64,000 nucleotides of DNA from Phialocephala subalpina (taxonomy: Eukaryota > Ascomycota > Leotiomycetes > Helotiales > Mollisiaceae): assembly GCA_900073065.1 (NCBI GenBank), contig FJOG01000005.1:682001-746000 (forward strand), read 5' to 3'. A model generated the notes under the pieces. The model was not told where the DNA came from. It made no database searches and saw nothing but the letters and a program-made list of their open reading frames with translations. Shown in pieces: positions 1-10,595 of this stretch (the stretch's first letter is position 1; every line of letters starts with the position of its first letter). Made by a program: the position numbers and the translations under genes.

Positions 1-594
1 AGAGTCATTCTCCTTACTCCATACCGCCAAATTCTCCAACTTGCACAGCTCATGACATCCGAGCTTCAACCTAGCGATAAGCTTGACATTACCAGTCTCC
101 GAAAACACATACAGCGCTGGGTAGCAGAAGACCAGCATAAAGCTCGTCTAGCCATGATACATTCCGGTGTACTCTTTTGGCACGTCCGACGTTACTCCGC
201 CGATGGGTTCTACGAGCCCTCCTCCGTCCTCTTAGCTACTCTCGCGTTGTGGGCGTATGGGTCTTTCGCACCGCTTACATCGGGTGTGAGTGCACCAAGG
301 GATGGAGAGTCACCACAAGCAGAAGACGATGATGCTGAGTCTTTATTTCCGACTTCGATGCAACTCGATCGGCCAGCAGACGATGAGCTTGTCCAGCTCT
401 TTGTGAAGAGAGGTGCGAGTATGAAGGCTAACATTACAGGCGTCGGCAATCTCTGTTCTTCAAAAGGACCAGTGAGGGTTCTGGTCGAGGGAAGAAATCT
501 CTTGGCGGGGTTGAAGACTTGGGGGTATAGTAGACAGGCTATCAGGATGTTGAGTGCACTCATTGAAGTTCTCAGGCCAGAGGGGGCAAGCTGA
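1..594 (+). CDS. C-terminal part of a fungal-specific transcription factor (5' truncated)
   Basis: The frame is open from the first base of the window and stops at 592-594. The gene therefore starts upstream, and the ATG at 52 is probably internal. The segment with IHSGVLFWHVRRYS and then LLATLALWAYGSFA has the helical pattern seen near the C-terminus of fungal_trans regulators of the C2H2/Zn2Cys6 type. Next comes an acidic linker, then a terminal part ending in a Leu/Ile-rich helix. The DNA-binding domain would lie to the left and is not visible. The expected role is nuclear gene regulation, with the target unknown. Family assignment rests on resemblance only. Confidence 0.6.
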   Translation, partial: RVILLTPYRQILQLAQLMTSELQPSDKLDITSLRKHIQRWVAEDQHKARLAMIHSGVLFWHVRRYSADGFYEPSSVLLATLALWAYGSFAPLTSGVSAPRDGESPQAEDDDAESLFPTSMQLDRPADDELVQLFVKRGASMKANITGVGNLCSSKGPVRVLVEGRNLLAGLKTWGYSRQAIRMLSALIEVLRPEGAS

Positions 595-1233
595 TCTCAC
601 TGTGTCGAGATCCTGGGTTTCACTGGAGGTTACCTGAGAAGCGTTTTCAATCTCCCAGCCTTAGCGGGGCAATCGAGGAGACTACACCAGGCTTAGATAC
701 TGCATTCCCCTCTACTTAGTAGTGTCTTGAATTGAGTACGATCAAACAGTTGACAGCATGCATAGTGTTCACGTTCAATCCTCACTTTCATCACATCCCA
801 ATCAGGATGGTAGGAAATCTGATTCAGGAAACAGGTGTGGCCGCGGCATGGGCCTACACATCTCATTATTCATCGTATCATCATCTCGTCGTCGTCGTCG
901 TCGTCGCCGTCCTCGACTTCATCATCTAAAAACTACAAAACAGAAAGAAAATTATGACGGCCACGGGCCCGCAGGCACTTGGGCGAACTCCTACTCCAGA
1001 ACAGACACACAAGCAGACACAATCTCCCAACTCCACGCCAAATCAAAGCAGCGAAACGAAACGAGTGGAGTCTATCGTCTCTTGTTCTTCACCCGATTCT
1101 AGTTGACCAAATGCCAAAACTAGTTTCTTGAATCCCCCGAGCTAGGAACGTTGACAGAGGACAAGTCGGTGGACGGCGCGTAGGCGCAAATCTCTTCCTC
1201 TTCTCCAAGAGGGCCCTTGACAAGAGTTCGGAA
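595..1233. other. Intergenic, with (TCG)7 microsatellite at 886-906
   Basis: There is no supported gene. The only clear feature is a perfect seven-unit TCG run at 886-906, continued imperfectly for about 15 bases. Short open frames on the + strand across it are simple-sequence Arg/Val runs and are not credible. Confidence 0.6.
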
Positions 1234-1740
1234 CTACTCGTTGGTCGTATCATCTAGCCCCAACTCTCTTCTCATCTGATAGCCTCCGGCAGCTTGAGAA
1301 GGCTCAAGGTCGTTGGAGGGACGAGGTGGAGGACCTTTCTTCACCTTTTTGACGGTACGATAGGCCTCACCGGGGGCAAAACCTAGACCTTGGGCTGCTT
1401 GAAGAGGTGCGCGGCGGCGTACGGGGGCGGGGCGTGGTGATGGGGTTAATGGGTAAGGTGGTTGGCGAGGTCTTGGGCGGGGAGGGATGGTGGAGCTAGT
1501 GCTCGAGGGGGGGAACGACGACGAGTTAGTTTAGTGGGTGAGCGGGCTGGTGGAGATGCAGATCGGGGGCGGTTCGGGGTATTGGTAGCCTTCTTTTCTC
1601 TCTCCTTCACCTTCTCCGCCTCCTTCTTCGCGTTCTTCTTCGCGGCCTTCTCGGCTTTCTTCGCCTCCCACTCCTTCTTCTCTCTCCTTTTCCTGTCTTC
1701 ATATGCGTCCTTCATGGAGGTCGGAAGGTGGGCCGGACAT
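1234..1740 (-). CDS. Small Lys/Arg-rich hypothetical protein, frame unresolved
   Basis: Coding-like sequence reads leftward but in two frames. The central frame, from the ATG at 1715, gives a Lys/Glu/Ala-rich segment (about 45 residues, like EKKEWEAKKAEKAAKK) followed by Pro/Arg/Ser. It stops at 1446. The C-terminal part, ending at the stop at 1234-1236, lies in another frame and looks conserved (AAQGLGFAPGEAYRTVKKVK, then QMRRELGLDD). An ATG at 1740 is in that second frame but stops after 13 codons. A likely 5'-UTR intron (GTATGT donor near 1816, CAG near 1761) supports transcription in this direction. I could not find a splice pair joining the two frames, so an intron, a sequence error or a real frameshift are all possible. 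No function is recognised. Confidence 0.4.
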
Positions 1741-3347
1741 CTTGCTTGACGGCATGTACACTGCTATCTTCTGATCAGCTTGATGTCCTATGATTGCTAT
1801 GGATCGTGGTACATACCTGTCGAGGATGATGGTGGTGTTGAAGAAGAGGAGGATCGAGGCACGAAATTTTGGAATTTATCGTTTGTGAGATCGATTTATA
1901 TCTGTGCCTGCAAATTCACTGCTGCTTGGGCATTCAATTCACGCCCGCGCGATCTGAAAAGTTAAAGTTCGACTGGTATGCGTTAACAGTAAACAGAGAA
2001 TTTGATGCCTAACATGTGATCATGAGAATAGTTCATGTGGTTGTGATAATAGAGCAATAGAGACGCTGATAGATTATCTCGTTATCTTAGGTATGAAGTT
2101 CTCGTGACGTTTGAATCGGTCAAATGTTCGCGGAGAATTATATCTTCGAACCCGCAGGCCTACTATCAAATTTTACAACTGAAAAGGCCTTTATAGATTT
2201 AAATTAGCATTTTATTTCTTAACAAGTATGTTCTCGTACAATCCCAGCACACGTCAACGCGCTTAACAGTGCGGGCTGGAACAATGCGGCCCAGATCCAA
2301 CTGGGATACATCAATAGGCAACAGTAGTAAGGCTAGCTACTTGGTGGTAGAGAGTCTGTGCAACATGGACGAGGAAGAAAAACCATTCGAACGGTGCTTG
2401 AGGGCGCCACAGTCGCAAGACTGCGGAATGTCCGAACCCATTTTTTTTGTAATTTTTTTCAAGCTCGTTGACCTCGACGTCGCTCTCCTTTTTAAGCGAG
2501 CGAGCTAGCCACTTTCCACCCCACAATTTTGCCAGCTCCAGCTCGACTTTCGACGCAAGCTTAAGTACCAGCAATTCGAACACGACGATACTATCAAATT
2601 CTGAAAAGCATAACTCTTTTGGTTAAGAGTGCGCGCATGTTCTGAGCAACCCCTTTTTGAAAAAGGATTCTCGACAAACATGCGTTGCAGCGAGAGCACA
2701 GCCAAGAGTTGTTGGAGCGAAGCTTCTTGAGCAATGTCCCCAGGCTTTTGGTTTTCAACGGACACTCTTCAATTCCTACACCAGGTCCTGTTGGCCCTTG
2801 CTCTTTACCATCACCACCATGAGCAACCCACGAGCTGCACGGGCACGCTAACTCGTAACTCACCCGATGCCCCTTAACACTTTACGATTTTGTCATCGCC
2901 GGCTCCCAATATCCGGCGAGGAACGATGACAGGCTTAAATTAACTTCAATACCCATCTCTATTTTCTTTAGAAATTGGCGCCTCTTTTTGGGTTTCCGGC
3001 TTTGTCGACAGTCGGCCATCACAAAGCCGTTCCAACACAAAAGTTCAACTTTCGAGCTACTATACAAATCAACAAACTGCGTCTATACCACACATCTATC
3101 ACTATCGGTCATTGGAAATGATGGCTCTTATTCAAAGGTTTCAGGGAAGGTATCAATTCGAATGCTAACCAGATCATTTAGAAATCTTCGAAAAGCGCGA
3201 CCTGCGGTGGAAAATGCTCCCTATCCCCAGAACCCCCAAACCATACACGCATAACGATCAGCACACCATGATAACATATATATAAATAAGAAGCGGGAAG
3301 AAAGAATACATGACTTGAAAGAGAGTTCGGGATGACGGTATAAGACA
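1741..3347. other. Intergenic, no supported gene
   Basis: AT-rich stretches alternate with short open frames on both strands. None has a plausible domain, splice structure or protein-like composition. Poly-T tracts occur near 2443-2460. I see nothing else. Confidence 0.5.
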
Positions 3348-4751
3348 TCAAAACCTCCAAGGAGCACGACTATCATCACTAAAATTAGCTTTCCATCCAT
3401 CTCGGGAAGACAAGAACACATACCAAAGACCACAAGCAATCCTCCTCCCATTAGATGTCTGCTCCGTGATCCATTCTGCGAAACACGTCAAACAAATATT
3501 CTGTCCACAAGAACCACGACACCAAGCTGCTTCCGCAGCACTGGCGATTGGTTCATAGCATACATAGCAGGTAGTGTCGGCTGTGATTGGGCGTCGGCGG
3601 ACGGGCACTGAAGAAGCAGAGCTAGCGCTGGAAGGGTTTGGAGCTGCTGAGCGGGCGGGCGACCTAGGTGGAGAGACTACGACGGGAGATGATCTGCCTG
3701 AGGAGGAGGGTGTGTTGATGCCTGGACCTGGAGCAGGTGGGTCGGAATCAGACTCGGAGTCGGAATCATCAGAATAGTTAGAGCCGTCGGATTCTGAGCT
3801 AGATTCTTCTTCTTCAGAGTCTTCGGACTCATCTACAACTTCCAGAGCACTGGCACGTATGGGACTTCTTGGTAGCGGGAGTTCGAAGTTCGAGATGACG
3901 CTTGGTACTGGTGAGCCGGGATTGATGGACCTGCTGGAAGCTCTTGATGATCGTGATGAGTGAGCTTGTGCCGTGACGACTTGGGTCAAGGCAGCGATCT
4001 GTCTCTGCAATGCTGCTATCTGTAATTCTACACTGTCTCGGCTTGGTTGGCTGTTCGAGGAGGAGGAGGATGAGGAAGTGGATCGAGAGCTCGATGACCG
4101 AGTAGATCGACTGGAGCCCGAGCTACTGCTTGTTGAGGATATTGAAGACGACGGAGAGCCATGGGCTCGTGTAGTTGCATGTTCGCGAATGATTTGGTTC
4201 GAATCAACAGCGATGTTGAAGCTGATATTGACGTCCCTTCGTCTCCGTGATGTGTGAGCACTAGCTTCGCCATTGTTCAAACTTGTTGTCGTTGAAGGCG
4301 GGGTTCTATAGGTCGAGTCGGTATGAATTGAGTTGTGACGTTGTGGAGAACGAGACGTCGAGGTATCACGAGCTCGTCTCGTAATAGGAGGAGGCGTCGG
4401 TGGAGGGGTGGGAAGGGCGGTACGCGACGATCTCATGACGCCTAAGTTCTGTATCATAGCCAGCCATCGCTGTGCTACAGGATCAACTTGAGGTTTCCTC
4501 TCTTGGTGCCAGCGTGGGCAGAGAGTGAGGAATGCCAGATGCTTTAGGGTTGGGAGTAGTTGTGCATATCTCCTGGTAGACCGTACAAGTGCAGGCAGTC
4601 CATCCAGGATGTCGCTAGCTTCTTCCTTGTAGATTTTCTTGATGAATGAGTTCTGGCATCGACGTCCTTGTAGCGTCGTCCCTACACAAGTGAAGGTACT
4701 GCTCTCAGGGTAAACATCCAGCACGGAGCGAGCGTCCCAAACAGTAGCCAT
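3348..4751 (-). CDS. Ser-rich protein with C-terminal RING-like Cys8 finger
   Basis: Two exons (4751-3424 and 3369-3348) encode 449 residues. The intron 3370-3423 (GTATGT...GATAG, 54 bp) has no in-frame stop, so an unspliced reading hides the last zinc ligand pair. Splicing gives a finger at about residues 390-445: CYVC, then WCRGSCGQNICLTC, then CGLC before APW. The eight ligands are all Cys, with CxxxC in place of the usual CxH of a C3HC4 RING. The N-terminus has a compact region containing CVGTTLQGRRC. The middle is a long Ser/Arg/Asp-rich disordered stretch including a Ser run and acidic clusters. The start is the ATG at 4751, before DARSVLDVYP. The probable role is an E3 ubiquitin ligase or an adaptor, inferred only from the finger. 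Substrates are unknown. Confidence 0.75.
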   Translation of the reverse strand: MATVWDARSVLDVYPESSTFTCVGTTLQGRRCQNSFIKKIYKEEASDILDGLPALVRSTRRYAQLLPTLKHLAFLTLCPRWHQERKPQVDPVAQRWLAMIQNLGVMRSSRTALPTPPPTPPPITRRARDTSTSRSPQRHNSIHTDSTYRTPPSTTTSLNNGEASAHTSRRRRDVNISFNIAVDSNQIIREHATTRAHGSPSSSISSTSSSSGSSRSTRSSSSRSTSSSSSSSNSQPSRDSVELQIAALQRQIAALTQVVTAQAHSSRSSRASSRSINPGSPVPSVISNFELPLPRSPIRASALEVVDESEDSEEEESSSESDGSNYSDDSDSESDSDPPAPGPGINTPSSSGRSSPVVVSPPRSPARSAAPNPSSASSASSVPVRRRPITADTTCYVCYEPIASAAEAAWCRGSCGQNICLTCFAEWITEQTSNGRRIACGLWYVFLSSRDGWKANFSDDSRAPWRF

Positions 4752-5228
4752 TGGATAGAAAAGTAAGCAATCTGTCAAAGAATCGAGATTTGTGGTTACC
4801 CAATGCCGCGAGGACATCTATCAATAAGTACTGAACGCCAACAGCTACCTTCACAGCTGCCAGCTGGAACGGGAAGGATCAATACCCCGGAGGAATTGCT
4901 GGAGGAATCCAAGCTAACGATGTATTGCCTAGCAGTACAGCCATTGATAGTGATCACAGAGCCAACAACCAACATCTCCAGCTTCGTCACCACGCGACAG
5001 TCCAATGAAGACGTGCTTCAACCCTCCACGACATTGAAGAAATCAAGAGTCTTGCGATCACGGCCACTAGAAGCATGGTACCTAGACTCATTGTGCTCAC
5101 CGACAAGACGAAAGCATAAAGGTCAAGGCTTCGAGGCCGAGGCATAGCAAAGTATCTGCTCGATGACGTGATTCTCAAGATAGTACAGTGCAGTTGCGGC
5201 TGTGGCTTCAGCAGTAGTGACCAAGATA
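4752..5228. other. Upstream region of the RING-finger gene
   Basis: This stretch lies 5' of the leftward RING gene and left of the MITE. Open frames here lack recognisable features. It probably contains promoter and 5'-UTR sequence. Confidence 0.4.
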
Positions 5229-5400
5229 CAGTACTGTGGTTCAAGGATAAATCAGTGCAGCCCTTGAGAGTTTATGCTTCTAGAGCTTTCCACATACAAA
5301 CTCGATCAAAGCAGCACACTTATTGGCCTAGAGCCCTTGCTCTGTCCGTGCTTTAGAACCCTCAAGGGGTGCACTTATTTATCCTTGAACCACAGTACAG
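5229..5400. mobile_element. 172-bp MITE with TA target duplication (Tc1/mariner-pogo type)
   Basis: Inverted terminal repeats of about 40 bp lie at 5229-5268 and 5361-5400, differing at about four positions. The left end reads CAGTACTGTGGTTCAAGG and the right end is its near reverse complement. TA dinucleotides flank both sides (5227-5228 and 5401-5402), as left by Tc1/mariner/pogo (Fot1-like) transposases. The interior of about 90 bp has no coding capacity. This is a non-autonomous element needing a transposase elsewhere. The superfamily is inferred from the TA duplication only. Confidence 0.8.
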
Positions 5401-6678
5401 TAGAGAACTCGGCATCTCGGATGTGGCAGACTTAAGTGTGGCTCCGCAGCAACGGCTGTCCTCTCTGGCGTACTAGAGGTGGCCGTGGCATAGCCCAAAC
5501 CTGACTGACGGAACAAGTACATGGATCAGGTCGGCGCCTTGAACGCAAAACGTGGGCAAGGCTTCCAGGCCGAAAAAGCCCTCCAACCTGGGCTACTCGT
5601 GTCGGGGTCTCCGAACAGGGTATCTGAAGAGTCTTGAGACGATGGACGTATCAGGACTTGCGGACTGGGAGCAGCACCCTCACGTGGAGGCCGCAGCGGC
5701 AAGACGATGACCTTCTCAACACCTCAAGTCGAGAAAGCTCCCTAATTTGATTCAATATTGTCTACAACCTTCCAATGTGCTCAGGTGGTTCAATATTTGT
5801 CAAAGTTCGAGACACAAAAGTTCCAAAGAGCCATAGGTAGACAATGTATTAGTATTCCCTTTCCAAAACAAAAGAAACGATGTCCTCCAAGATATGGAGC
5901 AATTGAATAGCATTAAATATTCCTTATTACTAGGAACTCTAAAAGTACAAGGGGCTCGTATTTTGTCTAGGGTTGATGTGCTGCCTGGAGAGTGTGCGAA
6001 GCATCGCTTGGTGACTCCGCCCAACAAAGACTGCGACTTGCATCTCAATCAGCAACACAACAAGTAAAGCCACTAAATGTTGGCAGAAGATATCCAAAAA
6101 ATTGTGATGGAATGAAAAAGAGTTTGAAAAGAAGTAAGAGAAGCGTTTGCTTTGGCGCTCAGATCCTTGTCGTTGTTTGAAGCAGGGTCATGTGATGGTT
6201 CCGACAGATTTGAAAAGGGGCCGTTCCGAGGTACTGGGAGCTCAGTCTCAAAGCCCCTTCAAATCCGGGACTCGGATGAGCATTGCAAAGCACCGAGAGG
6301 CGAGGGACATTGAGAAGGGGCCCCAGTGAGTTGACGTTGGGTGAACGAAATCGGAAGTTCAATGTCTCACGAAGTCTAGGATATTATTGAGACGAGATTG
6401 TACGATAATCTGATTTCAAGGCACGCAGAAAACAGTTGCGTGAAATAAGCAACTAGAAATGGTCAACAGAGAAGAACAAAAGCCAGGCTTACCGTAGCAG
6501 ATCTGGCCAACATGTCTTGAGTTTAAGAGATGCTCAGGGTGGGAGTGCCAAAAAATGGAGTCTGCACAAGACAAGGCGAAGCCATTTTGACTGTAATGGT
6601 TTGCTAATTGGTTATTATTTAATTTTAGTAATAGAGAGTAAGTACGCACATGACTAAAGGTTGGGTATCATCTGCCTC
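5401..6678. other. Intergenic between MITE and CAS1-type gene
   Basis: No supported gene. A short open frame at 5837-6067 (+, internal ATG at 5894) has a protein-like middle but no partner exon. It is listed under rejected items. Confidence 0.45.
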
Positions 6679-9342
6679 CTACTGGTACGAGACATTAGCA
6701 AGCCACATCAACAACAGAATTATACTAAGCCTCCACTTCAAACTTTCCTGTGCTTTCCCCATGAACTTCTTTACCCCTCCACCCTGTCTCTGTTCCTGCG
6801 CCCCTAGCTCAAACTCATTCGACGTTGCTCCCTCCTGGGTCTTCGGCAAGAGATAAGGCGAGTCCTTTTCTCCTTCGCTGAACCTCCGACTGGGCTTCGT
6901 GCTTCCGAGAATCCATGCCGCCAGTATTTGTGTGGCATCAGCAGTACGCCAGCTGACCCAGAAGAATATCGGCGTCAAGATGGCGGCTTCGAACCAACGA
7001 TTTCCAAGACCTAGGCGAAGCAAGCCTTTGGTATCACCAGCAAGCCAGATGTGGTACTGTAGAATGTATGTCTCGAGAGAGTAGCGGCCTACCCAAGCAA
7101 ACACTACAGAGCGGTAATTTCGAAGGAAGCGATGGCAATTCCGAAGGGTGACAAAACAGACGATTGGAATGAAGGACACGTATGGTTGCCACCAGTTATA
7201 GTCCTCCTTATCTGGCGACCGCCGAGTCAATGCCCAAAAGCCAGGAAAGAGTCCTAGAGAAAGTGCGACGCTGATGGCCTTGAATGATCCTTGGTAGGTA
7301 ACAGAGAGTTGAACTGCTTTGTCGATCAAAGTGATTGGCTTGACAACTTCAGTCTTGAGTTGTGTACGGCGAACAGCAAGCGCAGCAATGATCATCCCAA
7401 TGTAGACGATGTACAAATCAAGAGAAGTCCGGAAACGCCACTCCTTCACATTCCATGATATGGCACATGTCTTGCTCAGGATCGAAGAGACAAACTCCAA
7501 GACTCCAGGTATCATCGTAAAACAAGTGACCAAAACCGCCGAAACAATAATTTTCCCAAATAAGAACCAAAGATTAACATTTCGGCCACGGCCAATCTTC
7601 AGCGTGAAATAGATGACCAAAAACCAGAAGGTGACCAGCGATCCGAAGTAATAGAAGAGGTAGTCGGTCCGCATCATGTACGGAAGGACAAAGCTAAGGA
7701 GGTTGAGCCGAGCCAGAACGGTTGCCACTCTTTTCAACGAGTAATCACCCGTCTTCATGAAGAACATGGTATGTCCAAAGCCGGTTATGAAGAGATAGGA
7801 CGCGATGAGGATTCGGACAATCTCGTATATCCATAAAGTCTTGGATCCGTGGGTGTAGTGGTAAATGAGGATGATAAACTGCATCCAGCCTTTCCACTCT
7901 TCGGTCTGATCTCGAGAAAGAAATGGCTGATCGGTAGACTCGCCAGAATCTCTCGAAATTGGGCTGTTGCTCTTGCGGATTGACATCAAGCCTGCGATGC
8001 CTACAGCTGAGCAAGCTATCAAAAATTCCCTACGGCGAAATTGCTTGTGTGACTTTTCGAAAATCTGCGTGCGATCCGCATAGAAGCAGAAGCATACGAC
8101 AAGACAGAATATCGTCAAGGCGGTCAAAATATGACCTGAGGGCAGGAATCGACGGAGCCTGGCGACATGTCCACGCTGAACGGACAAAAATAAAGGCAAC
8201 ACCAGCAGTCCTGTGAGAATCAAGACCCACTGAATACCGTTCGGTTGGGTGTAATTGCTGCAACATGTGTGACTGAAGGGATATTTGGATGATACAGGAC
8301 CGGCATTGCACCGGAGGTTGAGGAGGACGTCCGCTTTTCGGTGCGCTACATTTTCAATAACATGGAGACCACTCTCTTCATACTGTGCTCGACCATTCCA
8401 AGTCATCAGATTATAGCTCCAGACAATGTCGGCCTCGGAATGTGCAGACACTTGCTGCAAGAAGTCATTCATTTGATCGATCTTTTCTGGCGTAATTGTC
8501 TCTTCTCTTGACGGAGACAGAGCTTCATACCGAGGAACTTGGATGGGTGCCATGAGAAGCATGTTTGGCGATGCTTGACGAGCATTGAAGGACCTTGAAG
8601 GTGGCGGATTATCGAGGTCACCAGAAGTATGGTCCATATATGGGATAACATGTTCAACTGAATCTCTGAAGTCTTTCATGAAGTTTTCCTGGCCATGTCG
8701 TGCATACCAAAGACCAGGAGCGCCTAGCAGGAGCAGAGCAGCGCTTTCACCTGTAGCGCCAGTAGGTTCCAGAGCAGAAATAACCGAGAATTTCTGCAGT
8801 TCCCTATTCAAACCCGTCGAGTTGAGCCATGGGTCCCAAATGAACTGGACAAAAACTCCGGAGGACTCGAATTCCAGATCCTCGTGTTTTCCATTATGGT
8901 CCAGCATATCTGCGATTTCCTCTTCAGCCTTCTCTTGGTCCATCTTTTTCGCAACCGCCCAGAAAATCTGCCGTGTTGTAGAATCCCCAATGAACACCAG
9001 CCTTCGGTCATAGAAGCACCCCTGTATGTCCTGTTTCTTGTATTCGTGCATTATACATCCTGGAGGCTGCCAGTTCTGAAATGGGTTTCGAGAGTTCCAT
9101 CGTGGGCCGGGATCGAGCCATTCGCCTTTATTGAGGAGGGCGCCACATTTGAAGGGGTCCGCTGCATCTGCGAGACATTCTGTTAGCAAGAGCACTTTCC
9201 AAAGGAGGCAGAACTCACCAATCCAGCAGTATCTGTAGATCACCCAGAGGATGACGAGAGCAAGAGTTCCTTGCAAGGCGCGCTCAACCGTGGCGGCAAT
9301 CTGATCGCGAGTCGATGGAGGTTTGAATGTTGACCGTGCCAT
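6679..9342 (-). CDS. CAS1/PC-esterase domain O-acetyltransferase-like membrane protein
   Basis: Two exons (9342-9219 and 9167-6679) encode about 870 residues. The intron 9168-9218 (GTGAGT...CTAAC...CGCAG, 51 bp) is in frame and stop-free; removing it joins YRYCWI to DAADPFKCG. The N-terminus has one membrane segment. A PC-esterase (GDSL-like) lumenal domain follows, with the nucleophile motif FIGDSTTRQIFW at about residue 101 and the catalytic-His motif SGLHVIENV around residue 320. The C-terminal half has about ten hydrophobic segments, as in the Cas1p acyltransferase family. Relatives (Cryptococcus Cas1, animal CASD1) O-acetylate glycans in the Golgi, so a capsule- or wall-glycan acetylation role is inferred. 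The usual DxxH of PC-esterases reads SxxH here. The start ATG at 9342 directly precedes the N-terminal helix. Confidence 0.88.
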   Translation of the reverse strand: MARSTFKPPSTRDQIAATVERALQGTLALVILWVIYRYCWIGEFCLLWKVLLLTECLADAADPFKCGALLNKGEWLDPGPRWNSRNPFQNWQPPGCIMHEYKKQDIQGCFYDRRLVFIGDSTTRQIFWAVAKKMDQEKAEEEIADMLDHNGKHEDLEFESSGVFVQFIWDPWLNSTGLNRELQKFSVISALEPTGATGESAALLLLGAPGLWYARHGQENFMKDFRDSVEHVIPYMDHTSGDLDNPPPSRSFNARQASPNMLLMAPIQVPRYEALSPSREETITPEKIDQMNDFLQQVSAHSEADIVWSYNLMTWNGRAQYEESGLHVIENVAHRKADVLLNLRCNAGPVSSKYPFSHTCCSNYTQPNGIQWVLILTGLLVLPLFLSVQRGHVARLRRFLPSGHILTALTIFCLVVCFCFYADRTQIFEKSHKQFRRREFLIACSAVGIAGLMSIRKSNSPISRDSGESTDQPFLSRDQTEEWKGWMQFIILIYHYTHGSKTLWIYEIVRILIASYLFITGFGHTMFFMKTGDYSLKRVATVLARLNLLSFVLPYMMRTDYLFYYFGSLVTFWFLVIYFTLKIGRGRNVNLWFLFGKIIVSAVLVTCFTMIPGVLEFVSSILSKTCAISWNVKEWRFRTSLDLYIVYIGMIIAALAVRRTQLKTEVVKPITLIDKAVQLSVTYQGSFKAISVALSLGLFPGFWALTRRSPDKEDYNWWQPYVSFIPIVCFVTLRNCHRFLRNYRSVVFAWVGRYSLETYILQYHIWLAGDTKGLLRLGLGNRWFEAAILTPIFFWVSWRTADATQILAAWILGSTKPSRRFSEGEKDSPYLLPKTQEGATSNEFELGAQEQRQGGGVKKFMGKAQESLKWRLSIILLLMWLANVSYQ

Positions 9343-10595
9343 TGAATCTCAAGCAGCACAGCTGGACTGTGGTTGTTCCATCTGAGGGGAGTCCCAGCCT
9401 GGCCCTCGCCGTCAAAATATTCGAGGTTGGCGAATTCGGAAGACGGAGTTGGGTTTGCTAATGATCAGCGCAGACAGCTGTCTATTTGTGGAAGCAATAC
9501 GAAGGTACGAGGCTACTCTGTGAGCATTGTTCTCCCAGTGGTGCTTCGAGGAAGGAACTCCATGCTTCACGTAGATTTGGCATGGCGATGGAAGCTCGGC
9601 ACCTTCTTGGGGAGTTGGGATGGGTTGGTTTGGCTTGGCGCATCTGGCAGGTTTGGATAACAGGACGGGAAAGGACAAAGAGGATGTCCAACACCCTGGT
9701 CTGCGAGACGCAGGCCTGCATTGCCTGGCCTGGGCGCTTGACTTCTTCCGCCAGGATGCACACTGTATCAGATGATGACGACTGGTCATCCTGTCTCACT
9801 CCGCTTCAATATCCCAATATCCCAATTGAACACTCTGACAATCACAATCAGTCGTGTGCTCACCTGCCCGAAGAGATCCCAACTTCCCAAGAGCTACTGT
9901 ATCAAGTGGGCCACGATAAGGAACTGGTGGAGGAGCTGTGGCTGAAATGGGCTTAGCTTCGTTGCGAAAGATTTTCCGATCCGAGAAGTCCGAGCCGAAT
10001 TCGCATCCCAATTTGACGACCAAAAATTCTCTGTATGCATCAAAACGAGAGTCATGCCAAGTTCGTCAACGCAGAGCATTCTGCATTAAGACATCTCTCG
10101 AGTCCAATCTTTTACGATTGTACTCATAGGCCAAGGTGCCTGCTGGCCGGAGGAAGATCGTTACCGTATGCGAGGAAGTGGCGGGGAGGTCTGGCCAGGC
10201 GGTCTTGGGTTCATGCCGAAACTTCAGACCATGGACTCGGTCCCGAAACTCTCGGATACCGCTTTGAACTCTCTCTTGCGTGTACCTACCAAGCTAAGCC
10301 TCAAAAAATATTTTCAGCCTCCCATTTCATTCAGTTGTCTTCTGCCTCGCTCGGCCAGCCTCCTTCCACTGCTGGTCTTGAGCTGGATACACTTCTGTGT
10401 ACTAGACTAGATCGACTCCAACGACCTTTGAGTGCGGAACCTCCTTTTGCTACACAGGTGGACCTCTGCAATTTGTCTGTTGAAACATGAATGATGTTTC
10501 TCGAGCAAGCTTCGACTAGAAGCAGATAAACCTCAGCTCCGTATTCGAGGTCGGGAGGTTGAGTAAGTAGGTAGACCTCGATACATTTCTATATC
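9343..10595. other. Promoter side of the CAS1-type gene; no gene seen
   Basis: This is upstream of the leftward CAS1-type gene. Several overlapping open frames (for example 9486-9956 +) have no domain, no splice-linked partner and a composition typical of chance frames. Confidence 0.45.

Noticed and set aside
5837..6067. Open frame (+) with protein-like middle (YSLLLGTLKVQGARILSRVD) after a possible CCATAG acceptor
   Set aside because: Only 76 codons, no upstream exon, no recognised family; a first reading in which the frame extended further left proved to contain a stop at 5834.
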